This document shows, in pieces, positions 1 to 8,797 of a DNA stretch of 20,341 bases. The stretch covers positions 1 through 20,341 of the forward strand of contig JAEWFG010000009.1 in NCBI GenBank assembly GCA_023388935.1, in the 5' to 3' direction. Under the pieces are notes generated by a model. That model saw only the letters and a list, made by a program, of their open reading frames with translations. It was not told the DNA's origin and did no database searches. The stretch is from Pseudomonadota bacterium (lineage in GTDB: Bacteria > Pseudomonadota > Alphaproteobacteria > Rhizobiales > Xanthobacteraceae). Each line of letters starts with the position of its first letter. Positions within the stretch are counted from its first letter, which is position 1. The position numbers and the translations under genes are program-made.

Positions 1-520
1 GGACGAGCACGCACCGCTCCTCGAAGAGCGGCCAGCGGTCGATACGTTCAGGTAGCTCCACGACGTCGCCGACGAGTGCGGCGTTGATATCGCCATCCAA
101 AAGCTTCGCAACGAGCCCGTTGGCATCGGTCTCGCGCAGATCAACTCGAAGGTCAGGGATGATCCTGGCGAGCTCCACGAGCAATTCCGTAATGAGCGCG
201 GCGGAGACTGACGGCACCAGCCCGATCTTGAGCGGGGCGATGGTCTTCTTTTTATAGCTTCGCGCCTGAAGCCATACCGCCTCCGCGGCGGCAAATATCT
301 CCTCAAGCGTGGGCAAAATCATCTTGCCCAGCTCGGTGAGCTGGGTGAGGTGACGTTCACGGTGAATCAACGCGCCACCGAGTTCTTGCTCCAGCTTGTG
401 TACCGCCTTTGTCAGCGCCGGCTGGGTCACATTGCATTGCTCCGCAGCCCGCGTAAAATTGAGCGTTCTTGCTAGGGCCAAGAAATATCGTACCTGATGA
501 AACTGTAGCTGCATACTCAT
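1..520 (-). CDS. LysR-family transcriptional regulator, N-terminal part (cut by window edge)
   Basis: DNA-binding one-component regulator; its effector and targets cannot be read from the sequence. About 173 codons are visible from the start to the left edge, with no stop. The protein opens MSMQLQFHQVRYFLALARTL and has the LysR winged helix-turn-helix in roughly residues 5-62: NFTRAAEQCNVTQPALTKAV, then a recognition region ending in LTQLTELGK. The start of the effector-binding domain follows (PLKIGLVPSVSAALI, then INAALVGDVVELPERIDRWP). The start is ATG at 520 or ATG at 514; both are in frame and neither has a strong ribosome binding site. A decayed paralogue lies at 7665-8600 in the opposite orientation, so the two LysR sequences flank the large kinase gene. 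The family call is firm; the role is not known. Confidence 0.88.
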   Translation of the reverse strand, partial: MSMQLQFHQVRYFLALARTLNFTRAAEQCNVTQPALTKAVHKLEQELGGALIHRERHLTQLTELGKMILPTLEEIFAAAEAVWLQARSYKKKTIAPLKIGLVPSVSAALITELLVELARIIPDLRVDLRETDANGLVAKLLDGDINAALVGDVVELPERIDRWPLFEERCVLV

Positions 521-714
521 CTCGAAAGATTTGCCGTGGTGCGGACCGTTCCAGTTCGTTGCCATGGTGGGCAGGGGCGATGGTCAAGCGGTTTGTCGCC
601 GACGTTCCGAGAAAAGAGGTATTGTGCGCCGGCTCGGAATTGTCGACCTGCGCCTTGCGGAAAGTTTTCTCACTGACGCTGTTTCCTATTAACGTCGCGG
701 ACCAAGACATCAGC

Positions 715-969
715 TCAATCCGAGAGTGGGAAACACGGCGTCCGATCAAGCGGAGTCACTTGTCCAGTAGAGGATAGAAGAGGATCCGAATGTCCTTCTT
801 GGCACTGGCAATATCGCAGTCGGTGCATTTCCTCCTTTGCTCTAACCTTGGCGGTTTGAGCTTTAAAATTGTTGTAGCACCCATGGGTGTCGGCATAACG
901 CTTGGTGTCCTTGACGGTCACATCGGCGCCACTAGGCGATGCAGTTAACGCTGGGAATATGGCGCGCAT
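715..969 (-). CDS. Small hypothetical protein, doubtful, possibly frameshifted
   Basis: An 84-codon frame starts with ATG at 969, preceded by GGAGAACAAGG, a usable ribosome binding site. It begins MRAIFPALTASPSGADVTVK, which could be a shortened secretion signal followed by a mature region. From about position 845 a second frame looks at least as protein-like: it reads KCTDCDIASAKKDIRILFYP followed by LLDK and a stop. It sits just after an AAAGGAGG sequence, but no start codon lies in that frame. Either two small genes were joined by an indel, or only one frame is real. No family was recognised, and the gene may be non-coding. Confidence 0.28.
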   Translation of the reverse strand: MRAIFPALTASPSGADVTVKDTKRYADTHGCYNNFKAQTAKVRAKEEMHRLRYCQCQEGHSDPLLSSTGQVTPLDRTPCFPLSD

Positions 970-1994
970 CCTTGTTCTCCGTGACGTGCTGTGCCTGATG
1001 TTCTTCCGGACTAGAGATAGAGCGGATTGATCGCGGCGTTAAGCGCAGTTCTTGTTGCAGCGTTCTCATTCTTGCGGGTTTGTTGGGTGAGTATTTCATG
1101 GCGCTTGCGTCTGTAGCGTGTCCAACACCTCAGTGGTCTGGACCGCCGGGTCCACCAAGTGGACTCGAAGAATGTGCCGTGATCTAGGGATCGGTTCCGC
1201 TAATTCGGACTGCGCGAGTGATCCTTTACGACGGGTTTCGCTGGGGTGCCGACACGCTAGTTTGTATTCAAGGAGCGTAGTTTGCACTCGTCGCTCGCCA
1301 AGTTGACCTGCGGCTCCACGCGTTGACCGGCTCGTAACGAGCGCAATCACCATACGACGAGATTGGGAAAGGTGACGGTAGTCAGTCTTAGCCTGCTCGC
1401 GCGTCGCTCTTGAACTTCGTTCGAATGCTTTTCGATCACCGCTCCCGCGCCTTTGCTTTGTCGATGTCGGGCATCGAACGATCAAGCCAGGGCACGGCGG
1501 GATCGGCATTCCTTATCATCACGGACAACGGTCGCTTGATCTTGTGCACCGTCGCGGCGCTACTGCATCTGAACTCACACATGGATGCACGGGAAGCGGT
1601 GAGGGGGAACGCGCCATTTGGCATCCTCGATCACGCCGCAGCAAATACTGAGACGCCCTCGGCGGTCGATGAGTTAGTTAGCTACAACGCCATGACCAAC
1701 CCGAAGTCGCCGCGATCTGAGCGCTCGGACTCTTCATTCCCGTCAGCTGCGCCGAACATGGAAGGAGATGGCTATAAGTGGTTCCAAGGAACAAGCCACG
1801 AGCATGGCGATGTCCCCGACGATGAATAGCGCGAAGGTGGCGCCGAGCTTGAAATCCAGTGGGGATCAGCCCCAGATGTTCTTCCTGAAGGAATAGTCCT
1901 TTAAAGGCGATCCGATCCGGCCTGGCGTATTGGCCATCTTAGCGCATCACAATATGCCACGCTTGAATCCGCTGACGGCGCCATCTGCAGAATG
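970..1994. other. Gene-poor stretch, nothing supported
   Basis: About 1 kb without a convincing gene. Open frames exist on both strands (for example 1410-1829 plus and 1096-1509 minus). Their predicted proteins are rich in Arg, Ser and His, lack any recognisable motif, and have no good ribosome binding site. A short minus-strand stretch near 1810-1870 reads like a membrane-protein fragment (FKLGATFALFIVGDIAMLVA), but no start or family could be attached. No transposase, tRNA or repeat was recognised. Confidence 0.4.
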
Positions 1995-2041
1995 TTCAAT
2001 TCACGCCGCCTGATTTGACTGTGCGGGCAGCGTGAATTGAA
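1995..2041. repeat. 12-bp perfect inverted repeat spanning the kinase stop codon
   Basis: Left arm TTCAATTCACGC (1995-2006) and right arm GCGTGAATTGAA (2030-2041) are exact reverse complements separated by 23 bases. The kinase stop codon (2001-2003) lies inside the left arm, so the transcript could fold a 12-bp stem around its own end. There is no clear T-tract after it, so a classic intrinsic terminator is uncertain; a stability hairpin or a regulator site is also possible. Confidence 0.6.
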
Positions 2042-5000
2042 AAGTTGTGCCCTGAGGTTGGTCGGCGGTGGCCCGCAGTTGTCCTCCATGCGCTTCAATG
2101 ATGGAGCGGCAGATTGATAGCCCCATGCCCATGCCGCCGGGCTTTGATGTAATGAAGGCGTCAAAGATGTGCTCGAGGTCCAGTGAGCTCAGACCTGGAC
2201 CCGAATCCCGCACTTCGACGAGCACGCCGTCCGGCTCACCTTTAGCGGTGGTGATCACTAGTTCTCGTGACCTCTCGCAGACCGAGCTCAGCGCTTCGAC
2301 CGCGTTGACGATCAGGTTCATGATCACCTGTTGCACCTGGACCCGATCTCCTTGAATGAGCGGCAAGCCCTCCACGAGGTGTGACCGCACCGAAATGCCA
2401 TTCTTCACGACTTCGCCACGGGTCAGGGCGATGACCTCGAGGATTGCTCCGTTGATGTCCACGTCTTCTTTCCGGAGAGGTGCTTTTTTGAATAGCGCGC
2501 GCATGCGGTCGATGACCTCGCTGACGCGATTGCCGTTTGCAAAGATCCGGTTGAGAGCCGTTCGAGCTTTCTCCAGATCTGCCGGGTCTTTGCTCAGCCA
2601 GTGCAACGCCGCAGAGGCGTTGTTGAGCGTCGCCCCGATCGGCTGGTTGACTTCATGGGCAATCGAAGCCGAGAGCTGCCCCAGTGTTGCGACTCGATTC
2701 GCGTGCACGAGCTCCATCTGCACCTCGCTGTAACGCCGCTCGCTTTCGCGAATTTCCTCCTCCGCCCGCTTGCGCTCGGTTAAGTCGACCACGAAGGCCA
2801 CGCCCTGGTCGTGACGTCCGCCGAACGTCGCTGCCCCGACCAGCACCGGCACGCGGCCGCCGCTTTTCAGGAAGTACTCCTTCTCATAGGGTTGCGTGAT
2901 TCCGGTCGCCTCCAGATCCGCCACACGTCGGTCGTCAGCATCGCGCCATTCGGTGGGCGTCAGATCCCGCCAGCGCAGTTGACCGGAGACGAGATCGTCG
3001 CGGCTGTATCCGACGATGCGGAGAAAAGCTTCGTTGGCATCGATGATCCGACCGTCAAGATCCCAGACGAAGATGCCGATGATGTTGGCATCCACTAGCC
3101 GTCGGATCCTGGCCTCCCGCTCAGCTAGGTCGCGGTACAGGCTGGCGTTCTCTATTGAGATAGCCGCCTGGGAAGCGAGCAGTGTGAGGACCACCATTCG
3201 AGCTGGAGTAAACGCGCCAGTCGTAAGGTTGTTCTCCAAGTACAGCATCCCGATCAATCTGGTCTGCTTAAGTATCGGCAGGCAGAGCACTGACCGTGAG
3301 CGGTGGTCGCGAATATAGCCATCCGCTGAAAACGAGTTCTGACTGGACGCATCGTGCAGGAGAACGCTTTCTTTTGTCCGAAGGACGTAGTGAAACACAG
3401 ACTTCGGTAGATCTGCGGCCGTGACGGGTGCCTGTTTCAGGACCACGTTCGCGTTGTCACTGCTGGTTGTGGCCTCTGCTTCTATTAGATATTCGTCGCC
3501 TCGGGGAAGAATCAAGAGACCTCGATCGGCGCCCGCATGTTCAATTGCCAAACTCATGAGCGTGTTGATTAACTTCTCGAAAACGATCTCGCCTGACACT
3601 GCTTCCGAGACTCTGATGACGGTAGCTAAATCGAGCTGCTCGATGGGTGTCACTATCGTCGCCGTGGAATCCGGGATCGACTTGTCCACTTTGAGATGCG
3701 GATAAAGCTGCTCGAGTTGGCGAGCCTTTCCGTCGGCTCCCCAGCGCAGGTAGCAGGCCCGCGCGGCCCGCAAATAGGTCGCCGCGATCTTTTCGTGACC
3801 GCGCTCTGCGTAGAAACGCCCGGCAATCTCGTTGGCAATCGCCTGGTTGTGCACGAACCCGTGTTTGTGAGCTTCGCGGATGGCCTTGTCGTACAGCTCC
3901 TGAGCGTTCAGTACGCGGCCCTCAATGCGGGCGATCTCCGCACCCACCAAGGCAGCGCGGTTCTCGAAGTTTTCCGCACAGCGCGCCGCCCATACTTCGA
4001 GTTGTTTGTGGTGGACCACAAGAGCCTCAAAATGTTGCTGTTTCTCGTCCGGCGATGTAGAATTCCATGCTGCCGCGTGGCCGAGCGCACTATAGAAGCA
4101 ATACTCCGCCGTTTCAAAATGTGATGGTGAGGTCCAAATTAGCTGTTGCGCTCTCAATGACGCATCCATGGCGGAAGCATAATCCGCAGCGAAGAACCGG
4201 GCTTGTAACTTGCGGACCCAATATCTAAACTCGAGCAGCTTCAAGACCGGATTACTCGCTAGGTGACGCTCGAATCGAAGCTCATCGAATCCATCGTGGT
4301 TGAAGGAGCCAAACTTCGGAGTCAGTCCGCTAAGCGTCCGAATAAATGCGAGCTGCATGGTGAGATTGTCAATGACGAAACCGAACCGAACCTTCTGCGC
4401 ATACTCGAAACCCCTCTCGGCTTCCCGTTCCACCTCAGCAAGCGGGTCTCCCGCTGCCAAAAAGTTGGTTATCAAGTGATTGCAGCTATAACCCGCAAAC
4501 GCAATGTCCCCTGTGCGGTCGGCAGTAGCAAAGGCGCGACGTACCAGATCACGTCCCTCTAAGACATGTCTTGCCCACGGCATGACAATGTTCCCAAAGG
4601 ACATGTACGTTCGAGCTTGATAGCGCTTTAAGCCGCGCTTTTCTACCAGTTCATAGCCAAGCCGGCCGAAACGAAAACCGTCCTGATAGTTGCTGAAGCG
4701 AGGTCCAGCGATCTGGGCGAACCATACATAAGCGAAGCATGACCCATCGCTGTTGCCATACTCGAGGCTCAGATTCACCATTCGACAAACAACGAGCGAA
4801 GATAAGTTCTCCTCGATATGCATTGCCGGAAACTCGGCTAATATATCTAGAGTGGCGAGTAAGTCCGGATCGCTCATCAAAGGCAAGTCGACGAGTTCCT
4901 CGATTTGTCGACTTCCAAGCTGGGACCAGATTCGATCGTATTCGCGGTGTACGTCGATACTAGTCGGATGAAGTGACCAATCAATGCCTCCGCGCTGGAG

Positions 5001-7538
5001 GTATTCAAGGCATATCTCGACGCCGCGATCGCTCTGGTCCAAAGCGGTATAAAGCGTGAGCCGCAAACGTGTGACGGCGGCGGTATCGAGGCCGCTTCTG
5101 GCACGACGCGCCAGCATCGAAAGTCGAGTTTCGGCTGCCACCTTACTCGCGGTCAGTAATTCGCACTCGGCCGTTAGATATTCGATGGCGAAGATCAGCT
5201 CGTAGTTGTAGTCCCAAATCTGCTCAGTCAAAAACGCCCGCCCAACGGCGAGATAGGAAAGCGCTGAAGTATACGCCGTTGAGACCTTCGCGCGTCTACC
5301 TGCAATTAGATTCAATTCTGCGACCCACTCACGCTCCCGATCTGACGTTATGAGATGAGAGCCACGATTGAGCTGGTTTACGATATCGAAGATCTTCTCT
5401 TCGATCTGCGTTGGCGGAATTCCGACTGCGAGGAGGCGACCAATTCGAATATGAGCTTCGGCGCGGGCCGTTTCAGGTATTAGTGAATAAGCCGCTTCCT
5501 GGACACGATCATGCAGAAAACTATAGGCGCTTTCTGAGTGGAGAATGAGCCCAACTCGGACCGCTTCCAGGAGATCGCGATGCACTACATCTTTCGAGTC
5601 TCCGTAAACCGTCGCAAGTAGTGCGAAATCCGCGCTGTTGCCTAAACAGGCAAGCTGCTGCAGTGCGTTCTGAGTTCGAACGGGCAGCCGAGTCAACTTC
5701 CCAACCATGAGGTCCACCACGTTATCGGTGTAACCCTTTGCGTGAATGCGATTCAAATCCCAAGACCATCGCGCGTTGCAGTGGTCAAAAATCAGTAACG
5801 CCTCCTCTGCAAGCGCATAAATAAACTGATTAGCGAAGAATGGATTGCCAGCAGTCTTCTCTTGAACTAGTTGCGCCAGCGAGGTGGCGCGGTCTGGCTC
5901 GCAGTGAAGGGAATCCGCAACCAATTGTCCCAAGTGTTCACGGGCCAGAGGCGCGAGGGTGATCTCCTGCACTATCGCGCCGGCTTCGCGGATTGATTCG
6001 AGCCTGCGCGTCAGGGGATGGGCGGAGTCCACTTCGTTGTCTCGGTAGGCGCAGATCAACATCATGTACTGCACGTCCTGCCGGCTCAGAAGATCTTCGA
6101 GCAAATCGAGCGTTGCTGCATCGAGCCACTGCAAATCGTCGAGGAACAGCGCAAGCGGATGCTCCGGCCGCGCGAATACGGCGATGAATCGCCGGAATAC
6201 CAATTGGAATCGGCGTTGCGCATCCAATGGCGGAAGGATAGGAACCGGAGGCTGTTCTCCGATGATTAGCTTCAATTCCGGGACAAGATCGATGATAAGC
6301 CCCGCGTTTGGCCCCAACGCCTGGCGAAAGGCATCGCGCCAGATGCTCAGCTCTTCTTCCTCCTTGCCGAGAAGCGGGCGGACAAGGCTCCCGAAGGCCT
6401 GCGCGAATGTGGCATAAGGGATGTCGCGTTTGTATTGGTCAAACTTACCCGAGGCAAAAAGGCCGCGGGGCGGTACAAGCACCTTGTGCAGCTCATTGAC
6501 GACAGAGGACTTGCCGATACCGGAATATCCGGAGACCAGAACCAACTCTGGCGCACCGGTCTTGATGATGCGATCGAAGCAGGAAAGCAACGTCGCGATC
6601 TCACGATCTCGTCCGTACAGCTTTTCGGGGATCAGCAGCCGGTTCGGCGTGTCCTGCAGGCCGAGCGGGAAGTCATCGATGCGGCGGCGCGCTTCCCATT
6701 CCGCCAGGCAGCGTCGCAGATCGCGCTCGACACCGCCGGCGGTCTGGTAACGATCCTCGGGGGTCTTGGCGAGCAGCTTCATAATGATCGCCGAGACGGG
6801 CGCTGGGACACTCTCTAGCCGTTCCCCTGGCGGCACTGGTTTTCTGGCAATATGGCAGTGCACCCATTCCATCGGATCAGCCGCCGTGAAGGGCAGAACG
6901 CCCGTGAGCATCTGGTACAGCGTGACGCCGAGGGCGTAGAGATCGCTGCGGGCGTCGATCGAGCGGTTCATCCGCCCGGTTTGTTCGGGTGCCATGTAGG
7001 CAAGCGTACCAGCGATGGTCTCCGGCGGCTCGGGCGCCTGCCGCTCGCGGGACAGGCGCGATGCGATGCCAAACCCAGTGAGCCGCACCTGTCCATCCGC
7101 GCAGTCCACCACAATATTAGCTGGCTTGATGTCTTTGTGGATGAGCCCGCGCTGATGAAGCTTGCCCAGGGCCGAGGTAACAGCGATAGCAAGGCGCAAG
7201 AAGCGTCCTACCTCCATGGGCCCACCGAGCAAACGATCGAGCGGCTGCCCGCCACCCAGATCATCGAGCACCAGTACGGTCCGACCGGCGTCGCGCATGA
7301 GGTCGAGCGGCCGCGCCGCCCATGCCCCGTCGAGTTCATCTTTCAGCTCGTATTCGTGCGTGAGCCGATCGAGTGTCGCCCGGGACGGGTGGTCAGCGGC
7401 AGGCGCAACAAGCAGCACGGCGAGCCGGTTGCCATTGTCGTCCACTCGCCAGCCGCGACTGAACACGCGCTCGCCGTCCTCCCACAACACCTGAGAGCCG
7501 GCGTCCGAGTACGAGACGTTCAGCGACTGCTGCACCAT
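2001..7538 (-). CDS. Trifunctional sensor: Ser/Thr kinase-like domain, AAA ATPase, GAF-PAS histidine kinase (1845 aa)
   Basis: Very large cytoplasmic signalling protein; no membrane segment seen. Domains: a protein-kinase-like domain at about 20-280 (catalytic loop HKDIKPAN at 134-141, APE-like MAPEQ at 182-186); an AAA/NACHT-like ATPase at about 305-580 with Walker A GYSGIGKS at 337-344 and Walker B LALFLDD at 462-468; a long helical, probably TPR-like region to about 1290; GAF at about 1300-1465; PAS at about 1470-1595; HisKA with the phospho-acceptor His1628 in IAHEVNQP; and HATPase with N box near 1741-1750, G1 DSGPG at 1778-1782 and G2 GMGMGL at 1802-1807. The histidine-kinase end looks complete. 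The kinase-like end lacks an obvious ATP-anchoring Lys and has GFG in place of DFG, so it may be catalytically dead. No response regulator lies next to it. The start is ATG at 7538, with a GGAG about 9 bases upstream. The signal sensed is unknown. Confidence 0.93.
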   Translation of the reverse strand: MVQQSLNVSYSDAGSQVLWEDGERVFSRGWRVDDNGNRLAVLLVAPAADHPSRATLDRLTHEYELKDELDGAWAARPLDLMRDAGRTVLVLDDLGGGQPLDRLLGGPMEVGRFLRLAIAVTSALGKLHQRGLIHKDIKPANIVVDCADGQVRLTGFGIASRLSRERQAPEPPETIAGTLAYMAPEQTGRMNRSIDARSDLYALGVTLYQMLTGVLPFTAADPMEWVHCHIARKPVPPGERLESVPAPVSAIIMKLLAKTPEDRYQTAGGVERDLRRCLAEWEARRRIDDFPLGLQDTPNRLLIPEKLYGRDREIATLLSCFDRIIKTGAPELVLVSGYSGIGKSSVVNELHKVLVPPRGLFASGKFDQYKRDIPYATFAQAFGSLVRPLLGKEEEELSIWRDAFRQALGPNAGLIIDLVPELKLIIGEQPPVPILPPLDAQRRFQLVFRRFIAVFARPEHPLALFLDDLQWLDAATLDLLEDLLSRQDVQYMMLICAYRDNEVDSAHPLTRRLESIREAGAIVQEITLAPLAREHLGQLVADSLHCEPDRATSLAQLVQEKTAGNPFFANQFIYALAEEALLIFDHCNARWSWDLNRIHAKGYTDNVVDLMVGKLTRLPVRTQNALQQLACLGNSADFALLATVYGDSKDVVHRDLLEAVRVGLILHSESAYSFLHDRVQEAAYSLIPETARAEAHIRIGRLLAVGIPPTQIEEKIFDIVNQLNRGSHLITSDREREWVAELNLIAGRRAKVSTAYTSALSYLAVGRAFLTEQIWDYNYELIFAIEYLTAECELLTASKVAAETRLSMLARRARSGLDTAAVTRLRLTLYTALDQSDRGVEICLEYLQRGGIDWSLHPTSIDVHREYDRIWSQLGSRQIEELVDLPLMSDPDLLATLDILAEFPAMHIEENLSSLVVCRMVNLSLEYGNSDGSCFAYVWFAQIAGPRFSNYQDGFRFGRLGYELVEKRGLKRYQARTYMSFGNIVMPWARHVLEGRDLVRRAFATADRTGDIAFAGYSCNHLITNFLAAGDPLAEVEREAERGFEYAQKVRFGFVIDNLTMQLAFIRTLSGLTPKFGSFNHDGFDELRFERHLASNPVLKLLEFRYWVRKLQARFFAADYASAMDASLRAQQLIWTSPSHFETAEYCFYSALGHAAAWNSTSPDEKQQHFEALVVHHKQLEVWAARCAENFENRAALVGAEIARIEGRVLNAQELYDKAIREAHKHGFVHNQAIANEIAGRFYAERGHEKIAATYLRAARACYLRWGADGKARQLEQLYPHLKVDKSIPDSTATIVTPIEQLDLATVIRVSEAVSGEIVFEKLINTLMSLAIEHAGADRGLLILPRGDEYLIEAEATTSSDNANVVLKQAPVTAADLPKSVFHYVLRTKESVLLHDASSQNSFSADGYIRDHRSRSVLCLPILKQTRLIGMLYLENNLTTGAFTPARMVVLTLLASQAAISIENASLYRDLAEREARIRRLVDANIIGIFVWDLDGRIIDANEAFLRIVGYSRDDLVSGQLRWRDLTPTEWRDADDRRVADLEATGITQPYEKEYFLKSGGRVPVLVGAATFGGRHDQGVAFVVDLTERKRAEEEIRESERRYSEVQMELVHANRVATLGQLSASIAHEVNQPIGATLNNASAALHWLSKDPADLEKARTALNRIFANGNRVSEVIDRMRALFKKAPLRKEDVDINGAILEVIALTRGEVVKNGISVRSHLVEGLPLIQGDRVQVQQVIMNLIVNAVEALSSVCERSRELVITTAKGEPDGVLVEVRDSGPGLSSLDLEHIFDAFITSKPGGMGMGLSICRSIIEAHGGQLRATADQPQGTTFQFTLPAQSNQAA
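2107..2223 (-). repeat. 117-bp direct repeat, copy 1 (inside kinase gene)
   Basis: This segment encodes the histidine-kinase G1 to G2 ATP-binding region. It is identical base for base to 20225-20341, in the same orientation. To the left of 2107 the two copies diverge at once into merely homologous sequence. On the right the identity runs to the window edge, so the full length is unknown. Confidence 0.95.
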
Positions 7539-7664
7539 CCGTCAAACTCCGCCGTAGGGCTTCGGCTTGAAGTCGGCTGATCAAGCTCTTCGCGCGCCAC
7601 ACGCGCGGCCTCTCTCCAGCCTAGAAAAATCGTACTCCATCACCCGAGAAATGCCAGCCTTCCT
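7539..7664. promoter_or_regulatory. Intergenic region upstream of the kinase gene, with short GC hairpin
   Basis: This 126-bp gap must carry the promoter of the minus-strand kinase gene and, originally, sequence upstream of the decayed LysR gene on the plus strand. It contains CGCGCG at 7591-7596 and again at 7602-7607, which pair across a 5-base loop. No -35/-10 pair could be assigned with confidence. Confidence 0.3.
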
Positions 7665-8600
7665 TTGTCTTGCCGGGTACGGCGGTCGCAGATCCTTCTT
7701 CGTTTAGCGACGATTGCGAGCGATTTGCTCGCCCCGACCAAGGAGGTGCAGAAGCGCGAGCTGGAACTCGGCGACCAGTTGGTCTACCGCGAGCGCCAGC
7801 TGACGCAGCTCGCCGAACTTGGAAAGGAAGTCCTTCCGATGCCGGCATGCGCACTGGCCTCTGCAGAGGCGGTGGCCCATAAGTTCCAACGCAAGGAAGT
7901 CGCCACTGAAGATGGCCTCACCCCCTCCATCTCGGCGTCGCTCGCCCTCGATCCGGTCGCGGAGATCGCAAAGTTCGTCCCTCTACTTCACGTCGAGCCG
8001 CGTGAGGGCGCGGCGGAGAAGCTCGTCGATCTCGTGCTTGAGGGCGAGATCAACGCCGCAATGGTCGGGGATGTGCAGGACATGCCCGTCCGCATCGACG
8101 ACTGGTCGCTGTTCGAGGAGCGCTACGTCCCGGTTCTCGCGCCGACACACTGGCTCGCAAACCGTCCCTCGATCGGCATGGACGATCTCCGTGATACCAT
8201 CTTGCTGGAACGCGCCGACTGCGACGTCGCCCCGAAGAGTCAGCAATCGTATTTCCCCGAGAAACTGCCCCACCTCGGCTACTTCAGCGGTCACGACTTG
8301 CACCTGCAGTATATGGCCGCCGCTGGCTTCGGCGTGATACTGGTGCCCGAGCACATGCCACGCTTCCGACGCTCAAGACCATTCCGCTCGAAGGCGACCC
8401 GGTTTCGCGGAAGGCGCGGTTGTTGGCTGTGCAGGGGCGCCGCAACTCGCCGGCGCTGGACGCTTTCGTCAAGGTCGCGCGGCTTCGCGATTGGTCGGTC
8501 GAAGTCCCCACCGGGGCATGCCGCACGCAACGATCCCGGAGGTGTGACCACGACACGCACGCCGGCGGGCAACCGCCTCCAGCCAATCGATCCGCAGACT
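7665..8600 (+). pseudogene. LysR-family regulator remnant (frameshifted, HTH degraded)
   Basis: Decayed paralogue of the regulator at the left edge. From about 7735 the frame gives a LysR linker and effector-binding domain: LVYRERQLTQLAELGKEVLP, then LTPSISASLALDPVAEIAKF, INAAMVGDVQDMPVRIDDWS and HLQYMAAAGFGVILVPEHMP. The helix-turn-helix region before it is scrambled; only traces remain in another frame. After MPR, near 8361, one base appears to be missing. The true C-terminus then continues in the next frame as LPTLKTIPLEGDPVSRKARL and LDAFVKVARLRDWSVEVP. The plus frame that stays open to 8801 past this point is fortuitous. The product cannot bind DNA as a normal LysR protein. Confidence 0.78.
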
Positions 8601-8619
8601 GACGCCTTACTGATGCCGA

Positions 8620-8797
8620 ATCGACAAGATATTCGCTCAGATTCGCACCGAGCTGTTGACGACGTTCAGCGCCGCGGACTAGGAGTCATGCAGCCACCTC
8701 GTGGGCTGGCTGCGCGATACAGACGTGACATCGCACGCATTGAAGGTCGGAGACGTCGCGCCGGATCGACATCCGCCGATATGATCAGCAAAGCGCA
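8620..8797 (+). pseudogene. Peroxiredoxin-like (AhpC/TSA family) N-terminal remnant
   Basis: One plus-strand frame reads KIFAQIRTELLTTFSAAD, stop, then HLVGWLRDTDVTSHALKVGD followed by VAPD. This resembles the N-terminus of redoxin/AhpC-TSA proteins, whose core begins LKVGD.APDF.LPD. There are internal stops, no start codon, and the homology ends beside the stop codon of the binding-protein gene at 8798. The catalytic Cys region is absent. It lies just after the LysR remnant, so a former LysR/peroxiredoxin pair is plausible; that link is inference. Confidence 0.45.

Noticed and set aside
469..777. 102-codon plus-strand frame beside the LysR gene
   Set aside because: It overlaps the LysR start antisense and has no start signal or recognisable content.
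1410..1829. 139-codon plus-strand frame
   Set aside because: No recognisable motif, odd composition and no ribosome site. Nothing supports coding.
6852..7580. 242-codon plus-strand frame antisense to the kinase gene
   Set aside because: It mirrors a clearly coding, domain-rich region and has no motif or ribosome site of its own.
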